Assembly: GCA_023391105.1 (NCBI GenBank)
Contig: JAEWBO010000040.1
Span: 48,926-112,925, forward strand
DNA length: 64,000 bases
From: Bacillota bacterium
GTDB lineage: Bacteria; Bacillota; Clostridia; Christensenellales; SZUA-584
Direction: 5' to 3'
This document shows, one piece after another, positions 7,822-15,814 of the stretch. Numbering within the stretch: the stretch's first letter is position 1; each line of letters opens with the position of its first letter. The notes under the pieces are model-generated. The model was not told the origin of the DNA and did not search any database. It saw only the letters and a list, made by a program, of their open reading frames with translations. The position numbers and the translations under genes are program-made.

Positions 7822-8379
7822 TTGCCATATTCCATTCCGACTTATGGTTCACCAGAACACCGTTTTGAAATGACGGGAGACTTTCCATATATAGCAAAGA
7901 GTATACAAAGACAGCCGAAGATGATGGATCCCAAACTCAACGATCCTTACGATCCACAAGCCGCGCTGCCTGAAGCCTTGAATCTTATAAAGCAAGCGGT
8001 TCTCGGTGAAGCTGAGGACAGAAAGTTTTATGAATTTCTGATATCGGAAGCACCCAGCATGGAGGACAAAAAGATCATTATGGGCATTCGAGACAACGAA
8101 ATCAAGCATTTCGGTTTGTTCCGACGTATTTACAATGAATTGACAGGCAAAACGCTGCCAGGGTCCGAGGAAGTCAGCTTCGAGCAGCCAGCGTCCTACT
8201 GTGCGGGGCTGCTTCAGGCACTGCTCGGTGAACAGAACGCCGTCATAAAATACAGACAAATACTGTTTGCCATGCTGGACAGACGCCACATCAACATGCT
8301 GACTGAGATCATCACTGACGAACTGCGACATTTTGGCCTATACAACTATTTATACTCAAAAAACAATTGTTCCGTATAA
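7822..8379 (+). CDS. Ferritin-like diiron protein (rubrerythrin-type four-helix bundle)
   Basis: 185 residues, monocistronic. After a proline-rich N-terminus of about 45 residues, two helix pairs repeat the ferritin-like pattern: LGEAEDRKFYEF with E63/E65, then NEIKH (E93-x2-H96); and LLGEQNAVIKY with E137, then DELRH (E167-x2-H170). These would form a carboxylate-bridged diiron site. No rubredoxin Cys pairs are present. The start is a TTG at 7822 with AAGGAGGTG seven bases upstream. Related clostridial proteins act in oxidative-stress or iron handling; the substrate is unknown. Confidence 0.75.
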   Translation: MPYSIPTYGSPEHRFEMTGDFPYIAKSIQRQPKMMDPKLNDPYDPQAALPEALNLIKQAVLGEAEDRKFYEFLISEAPSMEDKKIIMGIRDNEIKHFGLFRRIYNELTGKTLPGSEEVSFEQPASYCAGLLQALLGEQNAVIKYRQILFAMLDRRHINMLTEIITDELRHFGLYNYLYSKNNCSV

Positions 8380-8405
8380 GAGAACATATTCCATCACCGT
8401 ATCAT

Positions 8406-8436
8406 AAAAGCGCATCGAAAACCCGATGCGCTTAAA
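8406..8436. terminator. Bidirectional terminator between convergent genes
   Basis: Perfect 10-bp stem AAGCGCATCG / CGATGCGCTT with a 6-base loop. On the minus strand it is followed directly by a TTTT run; on the plus strand by AAACTTCTTTT. It separates the plus-strand ferritin-like gene from the convergent membrane protein gene ending at 8454. Confidence 0.75.
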
Positions 8437-8453
8437 CTTCTTTTATGCTTAAA

Positions 8454-9146
8454 TTAGATGCTGTCCGCAAACTCGTTTCTCTTTCGCACCCGAAAGCTTC
8501 TGTCATCATCCAAACGGTTAGAAAGCAGTTGCCTGTTCGCCGTCCAGTAAAACTGGACGAAGATCCCGAGCCCCATCAGCACCAACGCGACACCGCCAAT
8601 CAGATATGCATTGGAAGTGATGAAATATTCAAACGGGATAAGCAAATTGCTATATGCGACGATGCTTGCCGCATCAACCCCCACGAGATACAGGTATAAC
8701 CCGATATATGCCGCGCCGCATCCGCCGAGAACGGCAGTGGTAATCACTGTTCCGATACGCTGATACGCCACCGTCAGCAGAGCCGCGACAACCGAGACTG
8801 TGAGGCATATGGGATAAATAAGCGGCATATTCTGCACGCCCAAGGCATGGACGACAAAAGCGGCAAATGTGCCGCCCGCGGCAAGTCCCGCAAAAAAGCT
8901 CGCAAAACGTTTGAAGAAGAACAATATCAGATAAATCGAGATAGCGCTGCCCACGAAAAATAGCCATGTGCTCATCGCATCGAGTCGCAGGTGGTCGTAT
9001 ACGAAAAGATAAAGCAGTCCTTCAAACAAGACAAGCCCGCTGAACGGCAGTAAAAACCTCGCAAGCTTGTACCCAAAAAAGCAATGCAGCAAACTCACTA
9101 TCAGCGCCGCACAGCCACAGATCAATATCACAAGAGATGAATTCAT
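8454..9146 (-). CDS. Multi-pass membrane protein, DUF4203/TM7SF3-like
   Basis: 230 residues with seven or so hydrophobic helices and few charged residues until a basic C-terminal tail (NRLDDDRSFRVRKRNEF). Long Gly/Ala helices such as FFAGLAAGGTFAAFVV and TTAVLGGCGAAYIGLYLYLV recall DUF4203/TMEM198-type proteins. It is 14 bp downstream of a second protein of the same build (9161-9763), suggesting duplicated subunits of one membrane complex. No transport motif or active site is visible. Function unknown. Confidence 0.65.
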   Translation of the reverse strand: MNSSLVILICGCAALIVSLLHCFFGYKLARFLLPFSGLVLFEGLLYLFVYDHLRLDAMSTWLFFVGSAISIYLILFFFKRFASFFAGLAAGGTFAAFVVHALGVQNMPLIYPICLTVSVVAALLTVAYQRIGTVITTAVLGGCGAAYIGLYLYLVGVDAASIVAYSNLLIPFEYFITSNAYLIGGVALVLMGLGIFVQFYWTANRQLLSNRLDDDRSFRVRKRNEFADSI

Positions 9147-9160
9147 GCTCTTTTCCCCCG

Positions 9161-9763
9161 TTAACGTTTTTTGCTGGACAGCTGCACAACCAGGCCGCCG
9201 ACGAATAGTACCCCAAGAGCCGCAAGATATACCGTTGACGAATATGCGCTGTATGTGGCCTGCGGGTCATAAAGCACGAGCGACTGCGTCCGTATTCCGC
9301 CCACGATTGAGTCCACAAACTGCGCAAGCGCCGAAGCGCCGATAAACGATGTGAATATCGCGATGAATATGCGCTTGTGGTTGAGCGTCAGCGCGCCCAG
9401 CAAGCAGCATATAACAAGCGCCGGAAGATAGACATACCAGCTTAAAATATTTAATTCCAGCACATTGATCAACAGCAAACAAAGCAGCAGACCGCCGCCA
9501 AAGCCGATGCAGAATACGCCGAAATACAGCAGAAACACAAAAAGCAGCGCAACCACGATGCCCGCGCCAAGGCTGGCCAACAACAGCGTGGTATCGCCAA
9601 GCGACATAAATATGGGGAGCAACGTATTCGCGAGCAGAAATCCTGCCGCAAAGCCATATATCGCGAGAATCACCTTGAGCCATCTGTTGCCGAAGAAACA
9701 GAACACAACACCCAGCGCAAGATCGATAATCAGCACAAGAATAGAAATCAATTGGCCATCCAT
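9161..9763 (-). CDS. Multi-pass membrane protein, paralogue-like partner of the 8454-9146 protein
   Basis: 200 residues, about seven hydrophobic helices, Gly-rich helix FGVFCIGFGGGLLLCLLL and a short basic C-terminus (SSKKR). The order of helices and the position of the glycine-rich segment match the downstream neighbour, so the two are likely distant paralogues of the DUF4203/TM7SF3 type. The ATG at 9763 is preceded by GGAGGGTG; the longer frame upstream reads as non-membrane, Arg-rich sequence and is not protein-like. It is 14 bp before its partner and 67 bp after the LysM gene. Confidence 0.65.
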   Translation of the reverse strand: MDGQLISILVLIIDLALGVVFCFFGNRWLKVILAIYGFAAGFLLANTLLPIFMSLGDTTLLLASLGAGIVVALLFVFLLYFGVFCIGFGGGLLLCLLLINVLELNILSWYVYLPALVICCLLGALTLNHKRIFIAIFTSFIGASALAQFVDSIVGGIRTQSLVLYDPQATYSAYSSTVYLAALGVLFVGGLVVQLSSKKR

Positions 9764-9830
9764 AAACACCCTCCACGCTTGTATTTTACCACACGGAAAA
9801 TACAAACACAATTGTTTGATATACCCACCG

Positions 9831-10319
9831 TCAGTCAAGAAGCAGCTGCATGCCCGGGTAAATCGGCTCCTTTGGGCCAAGGCCGTTCTTCTCGCGAATG
9901 CGGCGCACCAGTATGCCGCGCTCTCGCGCAATGGTCTCTATCGTCTCGCCCTCACGCACCGAGTAAATCTCACCTGACAGTATCGGGATGCTGAGTTTAT
10001 CCCCTTCACGGATGCTCCCGGGGTCACTTAAGTTGTTGGCCTTTTTAAGTATATTCATGGTTACGCCGTGATGCCGCGCAATGCTAAGCAGCGTATCTTC
10101 CGGCATCACTATGTATATCTTCCAGTCGGTTTTTTCCTCGCCTTCGCACCGGTTGCAATAGCACTGGCGCGGTATGTTGATCTTTCGGCACCGCTCGAAA
10201 TCCTTTACGGTTTTGATGCCGTTGGCGCGCATAATCATGCACACCGGCACACGGTATTGTACGCTGAGCATTTCGAGCCTGTCCGTGCGCTTTAAATTAT
10301 GAACCGTCAGCATTTCCAT
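9831..10319 (-). CDS. Protein with three LysM-like domains
   Basis: About 162 residues. Three LysM-like repeats: residues 1-50 (RLEMLSVQYRVPVCMIMRANGI), 65-115 (EDTLLSIARHHGVTMNILKKANNL) and 115-162 (GETIETIARERGILVRRIREKNGL). The first two are joined by a linker with CYCNRCEGE. LysM domains bind peptidoglycan glycan chains. There is no clear signal peptide, as in spore-coat LysM proteins such as SafA, so it may act on the forespore or mother-cell side. The ATG at 10319 is eight bases after GGGG; ATG 10325 and GTG 10328 are in-frame alternatives. Confidence 0.78.
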   Translation of the reverse strand: MEMLTVHNLKRTDRLEMLSVQYRVPVCMIMRANGIKTVKDFERCRKINIPRQCYCNRCEGEEKTDWKIYIVMPEDTLLSIARHHGVTMNILKKANNLSDPGSIREGDKLSIPILSGEIYSVREGETIETIARERGILVRRIREKNGLGPKEPIYPGMQLLLD

Positions 10320-10358
10320 ATGCATCACCCCGTTAAAGAATATGCCGGGGCAATCATG

Positions 10359-11513
10359 TTATATGAGTGACAGTATGAATTTTGCGCATTCCTCTTGTGT
10401 GAATGCGACCGGATTTTTACTCATTGAAGAACCCATTGACGCAGCTGCAAGCTCCTCCGCCATGTCCGCCGTGACGCCCAGCTCGCCAAGGCGGGCGGGC
10501 AGCCCCACATCGGCGCAAAGCGCCGCGACAGCCTCCGACACAGTGAGCGCCGCATCCAACTCGTTTGCAAACGTCCTATTGCATACAGAATCCGCAAGCG
10601 CCGCATATTTCGTCACACCATGCTCAATGTTATAGCGCATCACATGCGGCAGCAGCATACCGCAGGCCACGCCGTGTGTCACACCCAGCACCGCACCCAA
10701 TCCCGCGCCGATACCATGCGCCGCGCCCAGCCCTGCGTTAGCAAGGCACATGCCGCTAACCAGCGCCGCAAGAGACATCGTTTCACGCGCTTTATGGTCG
10801 CTGCCGTCGGCGTATACACGCCGCAGCGCGTTCATGGCGCGCGGTGCGTGATAAAGCGCCATTGCGTCACAGAAATCGTTGGCCTGCCGCGTGGTCAGGC
10901 TTTCGATGAGCTGGCAGACTGCATCCATGCCGGACGCCGCCGTCACGTTTGGCGGTACAGGCACTGTCAGCGCCGGGTCCACAAGCGCCACACGCGCAAG
11001 CAGCCGCTCGTCGCGCATGCTCACCTTGAATTTATCCTTGGCAGACATCACGACCGCGTTTTTCGTCACTTCCGTGCCGGTGCCAGCCGTGGTCGGCACA
11101 GCGATAAAAGGCAGTGGATCGGCAATAATCTTCGCACCGGTACCCACGCCTTCCAGAAACCCGCGGACGCTGCCGCCGTTGGAAATCACGCCTGCGGCAG
11201 CCTTAGCCGTATCCATCGCACTGCCGCCCCCGATACCCAGAACCGCATTCACGCTCGCACGAATGCCGCACTGTACGGCTGCGTCCACCGTTTCGGGCGT
11301 CGGCTCTCCCATCACACTGTCAAACACGGTGCATTTGATGCCCGCCTTTTCCATATCGTTTAACAGCGTATCCAGCACGCCCGATCGACGCAGCGAATTA
11401 CCGCCAGTCACAACCAGGTAGTGCTTGCCAAACCCCGCGCATATCGACGGCAGTTTTTTTATAGCACCACTTTCAAACACGATACGCGGTGCGGTATAGA
11501 ATTCAAAGCCCAT
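10359..11513 (-). CDS. Iron-containing alcohol dehydrogenase family protein with altered metal site
   Basis: 384 residues of the group III (Fe) ADH fold. NAD(P) loop GIGGGSAMDTAKA (about residues 93-105), AVPTTAGTGTEVT (138-150), and the metal region: D197, H266 and H280 are in place, but the second ligand, His in typical family members (D-A-x-x-H), is Q201 here (D-A-V-C-Q). The second His of the HxxxH motif is A270. A subset of family members with DALTQ is known to me, so this may be a subfamily trait and not decay. Physiological substrate unknown. The AGGAGGC site overlaps the end of the upstream mutase gene, so both are one operon. Confidence 0.85.
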   Translation of the reverse strand: MGFEFYTAPRIVFESGAIKKLPSICAGFGKHYLVVTGGNSLRRSGVLDTLLNDMEKAGIKCTVFDSVMGEPTPETVDAAVQCGIRASVNAVLGIGGGSAMDTAKAAAGVISNGGSVRGFLEGVGTGAKIIADPLPFIAVPTTAGTGTEVTKNAVVMSAKDKFKVSMRDERLLARVALVDPALTVPVPPNVTAASGMDAVCQLIESLTTRQANDFCDAMALYHAPRAMNALRRVYADGSDHKARETMSLAALVSGMCLANAGLGAAHGIGAGLGAVLGVTHGVACGMLLPHVMRYNIEHGVTKYAALADSVCNRTFANELDAALTVSEAVAALCADVGLPARLGELGVTADMAEELAAASMGSSMSKNPVAFTQEECAKFILSLI

Positions 11514-11522
11514 GAACGCCTC

Positions 11523-12680
11523 CTATTCTTTGCGTTGCAGCGCAACAAGCTCCGGCGCCGAAACGCTGAACTGCGCGTCGCGGCAGCATTGTTCGGTATA
11601 ACGCCCTTCCTTTCCGCTTTCTCCATGCCCCAGCAGCATAAACGGCGCAGGCTCGCCACCATGACCGCCGCTGTCTGAAAACGTATAGTGATCGGACACA
11701 ACGAAAGCGCTGTACGGCTTCTTCATCTGAGCAAAGAATGGGCGGATAAAATGCTCGTCAATCAATTCGATCGCATGCATCTTTTCCACGGGCTGAAGCT
11801 CATGCGAAAGATCGTCAAGCTTCTGTATATGAATGTACGCATAATCATAATCATCAAGCGCTTTCAGCGCGGTATTCGTCTTGTCCTTCAGAAACGCCAC
11901 AAAGCCGTTGTCCTCAGGCGTCGTGATGCAATCTGTGCCCGAAAGCGCGGAAATACCGCGCATCAGCGACGTTTCAGCCAGCACCACGCGGCGTCCGGCA
12001 GGGGGCGCTTCAAACTCAGGCGCGTACGACGCGCCCCAGAACCATATCGCGTTGGCCTTGGTGTCGTTGTTCTCCTTGAGCACCTCGTAGGCCTTGCGCA
12101 TCATATCAAAATACGGCTGCATGACCTCGCTGTCCTTCAGGTAATCAGCCACCTTACCGCCGATCATATCATGAGCGGGCATGAACTTAAGCGCCGGCGC
12201 GATCTCTGCCGCACCATCCACCACGAGTATGTTGCGGAATGTGTCGATGTTGATCAGCTCAAACGGCGCATGAAACACCTCTTTGTTAAGCCGCTCCACA
12301 AGCGGACGCGACAGATGTGTCTCGATATCGTGCGCACTGTAGCTCTGCATCACGCTGTTTTCAAAATCATTGCCTACCAGCGTCACGAAGTTGCAGCGCA
12401 CATAAAGCGCTCCCTGCTTCACGGGCAGCCCTGCGCCCGCCGCTTCGATAACCGCGCGACCCCTGTATGTTTTCGCGGGATCATACCCGAGCAGATTCAT
12501 ATTCGCCACGGCGCTGCCAATCTCCATTCCTTCAGGTATGGTGCGCACCGTGCCCTGTATGGAATTCGCAAAAAGTGCGTCCAGCCCCGGTGTATTGGCT
12601 GCCTCCATGGGCGTTTTTCCATTCAGCTTTTCCTGCGGCCTGTCCGCAATGCCGTCCAAAACGATGGTGAATTGTTTCAT
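11523..12680 (-). CDS. apgM: Cofactor-independent phosphoglycerate mutase, archaeal (ApgM) type
   Basis: 385 residues of the alkaline-phosphatase superfamily. The start has the VLDGIADRP metal motif, then NGKTPMEAANTPGLD, GSAVANMNLLGYDP with the nucleophilic Ser region, the YRGRAVIEAAG loop, and a C-terminal metal site (VVSDHYTFSDSGGHGGEPAPF). It interconverts 3- and 2-phosphoglycerate in glycolysis/gluconeogenesis. The ATG at 12680 follows GGAGAGG; upstream in-frame codons are not family-like. It is 9 bp upstream of the Fe-ADH gene. ApgM-type mutases also occur in many clostridia. Confidence 0.88.
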   Translation of the reverse strand: MKQFTIVLDGIADRPQEKLNGKTPMEAANTPGLDALFANSIQGTVRTIPEGMEIGSAVANMNLLGYDPAKTYRGRAVIEAAGAGLPVKQGALYVRCNFVTLVGNDFENSVMQSYSAHDIETHLSRPLVERLNKEVFHAPFELINIDTFRNILVVDGAAEIAPALKFMPAHDMIGGKVADYLKDSEVMQPYFDMMRKAYEVLKENNDTKANAIWFWGASYAPEFEAPPAGRRVVLAETSLMRGISALSGTDCITTPEDNGFVAFLKDKTNTALKALDDYDYAYIHIQKLDDLSHELQPVEKMHAIELIDEHFIRPFFAQMKKPYSAFVVSDHYTFSDSGGHGGEPAPFMLLGHGESGKEGRYTEQCCRDAQFSVSAPELVALQRKE

Positions 12681-12873
12681 TGTCCTCTCCTTAATCTGAT
12701 TAACGTAAGCAAATCCGCGCGCAGCGGATATCCCTTGATGCAATATTAAAAAGAACCCTTGGTTATGTATTATAACAGAAAAGGGGGCGCTTCCAAAGTA
12801 AAATAAAAACGAAGGTATATCGATGTGCCCTTTTACATGATGATAATAATGCCTTACCTAAAAGACCAATATG

Positions 12874-15306
12874 CTATAACTGCCGCGCGAGAATATACGT
12901 CATACCGTCCTCATAACAATAGAGCGCGACCGTGTTCAAATCAACACACGAGAATCCGAACATCGGGGCTTCTGTGCCGTCGCTTTGTGTGATACATAGC
13001 ACGCCGTCCCGAAAGCTGTAGGCGGCGCCATCGATGCCCGGCAGATTGTATTGAATGTTGCCGTCAGCATCCATGAGGAACAAATTGTCAGCGTCGTCCT
13101 GCCAGCTTCCGCATAGATAGTGCGTAATCAGCGCGTCGGAAGTCAAATACGGTGTGATATCCATCATATCCGCCAAGCCTAGAAATGCGTTGTAATCCTC
13201 CTTCGTGAACACGCTGCCGCTCTGCGAACCCGTCAGCAGACCACATATCCGGACATAAGCATCCGACTGTTTAAACCCGGAAGCGGCCGCAAAATTCGAT
13301 GCGGCTATGTCCATTTCCCCGGTGCTTATGGCGTAAAGCCCCGCTTCATAGAGCTTGGCCTTCGATTCGTCGATACGTGCCGCCGAATCATTGTACGGAT
13401 CAATGGCCTTAAACACTTCAAGCGCGGAAAGATAAAGACCTGCATCAAAGTAAGTGCACGCGTTTTGATACATAATCTCAGTTTTCATTTGCGCCGCGTC
13501 CTTGTAGCCGCCGATCGTATCGAGCAGCGTCTCAGCATCTGTATAACTGCCTTTTTGCATCAGGTACTGTGCATGGCGATAATAAGCTTCGCTAACCATC
13601 TCGGATGCATGACGGTAATGCCTGAGCCCAGAGAAAAGGCGTGCCGCCGCATCGTATTCACCGCTTTCCAGCTTCAGCCCAGCGTCTGCGTATTGCGATA
13701 ATTGCGTGGCATCTCCATAGAACGCAAACACACCTTTAAGACTCCGCTGCGCCTGTGAATACGCGCCCGATTCAACATGAGTGACCGCCTGCGCATAGTT
13801 GACCTCATTGACAAGCCATGTGCCGCCCAGCAGCAGCGCGCCAACCAAGACGCTCACCACAGCCATTCTCTTTTTACCGCTTAGTTTCGCAGGCTTAACA
13901 ACCTGCTGCGAGACAACAGGTGTATTTTGTATTTGACTTGCCTTGGATAAGGCATCATTCTTCGTTGCCGCGTGCGCAGGGCGATGCCCAATCAGACACG
14001 CTTGAATCTGTACAGAAAGCGTATCCAAAGATATCAGCCTGCGCGATATATCAAGGAATAGCCCTTGTGATATTGCATCTGCCAGCGCTTGATATTTTTC
14101 AATCAAGCCATTAAACAACGTCTCGTCAGGGCCGCGCTCAAAGGCGGCCGGCAGTTTGCGCCCTGTCATGGCTTTATATACGAGCGCACTGACCGCGTAA
14201 ACATCCGACCATGGCCCCACTGCACCGCCCGTATACCATTCGGGCGCCGAATAACCGGGACACGGAGTGATTCCTCCTCCTGCGCTCAGCCTTATGCTTT
14301 TCACACGCAGCAAGGCACCTTTTTTAGACATGACAATATTCTGCGGGCAAATATCCAGACCAAAGCGGCCTTTTTTGTGCTGCTCGCGCACCTGCTCCAC
14401 AACAGGCAATATGGCCTGCAGCTCATCTTCAATCTGCCCCATTGGGTTATGATGAATTTCGGTCAAATCGTTTTTGGTTCTCTTTTTACGCTTCAGCAGA
14501 AATATTATACCTGCAGCGATGATCACCGTTCCTGCCGCTACTATGAAAATGGTCGTTATTGTATGTGTCGCAGCTTGCTCCGAGGCGCTTTGATAGCCGA
14601 TACCAGCGGCGCTCAGCATACTTGTGAGCGCATCTGCGCTTAACGCCGCGTTGATATCCTGCGCATCAAGCACCGCGAGCGTATTCACACCCACCACGTG
14701 TCCGTTTCCATTTAGCAACGGCCCGCCCGAATTCCCGCCGCTCAGCGACGCATTAACCTGCAAAAGCGTGACCGACGCACCATCCTCCTTAAGCTTTCCC
14801 GTTTTTTCAGCGCTGACAATGCCGTCTGTCACAGTCACGTCCTCGGCAGACGCACCGATATCAATGGAAATGACGTCTGACGCGAGAGGAAAACCAAGCG
14901 CATAAATCGCGTCACCCGCCTTGGCGGCCTTTGCATCCTCCAGCACAAGCGGTTTAATTCCGTGAAGGGGGGTGGACAGCTTGAGCACGCATAAATCAGT
15001 ATTCTCGTTTTCCAGGTAAACAGAGGCACCAACCTTTAGCGCATCCGCGCACAGCACTGAGATGTCTTTGCTGTCCTGTGTGACATGACGGTTGGTCACG
15101 ATAAACATAACCGGCTCGTCCTGACCCACGGCAAAGCCTGTCCCCAAGACGGCGCTGCCATCTTCCTTTTCGCAGCAAACGCGCACCAATCCGGCGCGTG
15201 CAAAAAGCACTTCCTCCGGAACCGCGTTGGCGCAGAACGCAGCAAAAGGAAACAATAGCATCATTACAGTAAAAAGCAGCCAGACGGCTGATCGAATGAT
15301 TTTCAC
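12874..15306 (-). CDS. Membrane-spanning fusion: S1C protease, kinase C-lobe-like domain, TPR-like repeats
   Basis: 810 residues. Signal peptide (1-25), then a trypsin-like domain with triad H74 (TNRHV), D104 (ENTDLCVLKL) and S193 (GGNSGGPLL). A transmembrane helix (about 253-271) and a basic stop (KRKKR) follow. Residues about 290-440 read like only the C-lobe of a Ser/Thr kinase: GLDICPQNI (316-324, His of the HRD loop lost, Asp and Asn kept), no DFG, then GYSAPEWY and SDVYAVSALVYKAMTG. There is no N-lobe or glycine loop. A second helix (about 481-499) precedes TPR-like repeats and a small C-terminal domain. So the kinase-like part would be cytoplasmic and protease and TPRs outside. Start is a GTG with a weak ribosome binding site. 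Function unknown; envelope quality control or signalling is inference. Confidence 0.82.
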   Translation of the reverse strand: MKIIRSAVWLLFTVMMLLFPFAAFCANAVPEEVLFARAGLVRVCCEKEDGSAVLGTGFAVGQDEPVMFIVTNRHVTQDSKDISVLCADALKVGASVYLENENTDLCVLKLSTPLHGIKPLVLEDAKAAKAGDAIYALGFPLASDVISIDIGASAEDVTVTDGIVSAEKTGKLKEDGASVTLLQVNASLSGGNSGGPLLNGNGHVVGVNTLAVLDAQDINAALSADALTSMLSAAGIGYQSASEQAATHTITTIFIVAAGTVIIAAGIIFLLKRKKRTKNDLTEIHHNPMGQIEDELQAILPVVEQVREQHKKGRFGLDICPQNIVMSKKGALLRVKSIRLSAGGGITPCPGYSAPEWYTGGAVGPWSDVYAVSALVYKAMTGRKLPAAFERGPDETLFNGLIEKYQALADAISQGLFLDISRRLISLDTLSVQIQACLIGHRPAHAATKNDALSKASQIQNTPVVSQQVVKPAKLSGKKRMAVVSVLVGALLLGGTWLVNEVNYAQAVTHVESGAYSQAQRSLKGVFAFYGDATQLSQYADAGLKLESGEYDAAARLFSGLRHYRHASEMVSEAYYRHAQYLMQKGSYTDAETLLDTIGGYKDAAQMKTEIMYQNACTYFDAGLYLSALEVFKAIDPYNDSAARIDESKAKLYEAGLYAISTGEMDIAASNFAAASGFKQSDAYVRICGLLTGSQSGSVFTKEDYNAFLGLADMMDITPYLTSDALITHYLCGSWQDDADNLFLMDADGNIQYNLPGIDGAAYSFRDGVLCITQSDGTEAPMFGFSCVDLNTVALYCYEDGMTYILARQL

Positions 15307-15328
15307 AGGATTGGTGACAACTCCATTA

Positions 15329-15350
15329 TATACTATTTATTTATAGTATA
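15329..15350. promoter_or_regulatory. Palindrome upstream of the protease fusion gene
   Basis: Perfect inverted repeat TATACTAT / ATAGTATA with a 6-base AT spacer, 23 bp upstream of the GTG start of the minus-strand fusion gene. A TATAAT-like sequence on the minus strand lies at its proximal edge. It may be an operator or simply AT-rich promoter DNA. Confidence 0.35.
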
Positions 15351-15392
15351 TATACAGCCGCTATATTTTACAACAATGGTTTTCGGATACCA

Positions 15393-15722
15393 TCATACTT
15401 TTGACCGCTTTCTTCTCGGTTTGATGGTGATTTCGCGTAATGTAACCCCGTTCACATAAACTTTAACCACATAATTTTTCTCCGTTTCAACAGGTCCGAA
15501 TACGAACTCGCCGTCGCTGTCCGTAAATGTGTCCGCTACGGATTCAAGCTTGTCTTCGCTGCATACGAAAAGCCGCACGACAGCATCGGGGATATGCTGC
15601 CCGTCAAGATCAAAAACGGTACCATGAACGATAGATCGAAGCTCTTTGGGTACGGTCACCACAGCCTCTATTCTCTCGTTCTGGCCGGGTGTAAACGCAA
15701 ATCGCATGGGATACAGCGGCAT
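15393..15722 (-). CDS. Small carboxypeptidase-regulatory-like (prealbumin-fold) protein
   Basis: 109 residues without signal peptide or membrane helix. The stretch GTVFDLDGQHIPDAVVRLFV, then TDSDGEFVFGPV and YVVKVYVNGVTL, is the beta-sandwich pattern of CarboxypepD_reg/transthyretin-like domains, ending in a basic tail (KPRRKRSKV). Such domains are usually parts of large surface proteins; a free-standing cytoplasmic one is uncommon, but clostridia contain several short proteins of this kind. The ATG at 15722 follows AAAGGAGTG. It is upstream of the protease fusion on the same strand, 86 bp away. Function unknown. Confidence 0.65.
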   Translation of the reverse strand: MPLYPMRFAFTPGQNERIEAVVTVPKELRSIVHGTVFDLDGQHIPDAVVRLFVCSEDKLESVADTFTDSDGEFVFGPVETEKNYVVKVYVNGVTLREITIKPRRKRSKV

Positions 15723-15814
15723 AATTCACTCCTTTATGGTCCTTTGTTTAATTTTTATTCATCCATACAGATGAAAATGTATGATATAATGAGTAAAAAA
15801 GACAGGAGACGCTT

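Noticed and set aside
10620..11363. 247-codon plus-strand frame
   Set aside because: Antisense shadow of the Fe-ADH gene; His/Arg-rich composition typical of reverse frames of GC-rich codons.
11688..12749. 353-codon plus-strand frame
   Set aside because: Antisense shadow of the phosphoglycerate mutase gene; Arg/His-rich, no ribosome binding site, no domain pattern.
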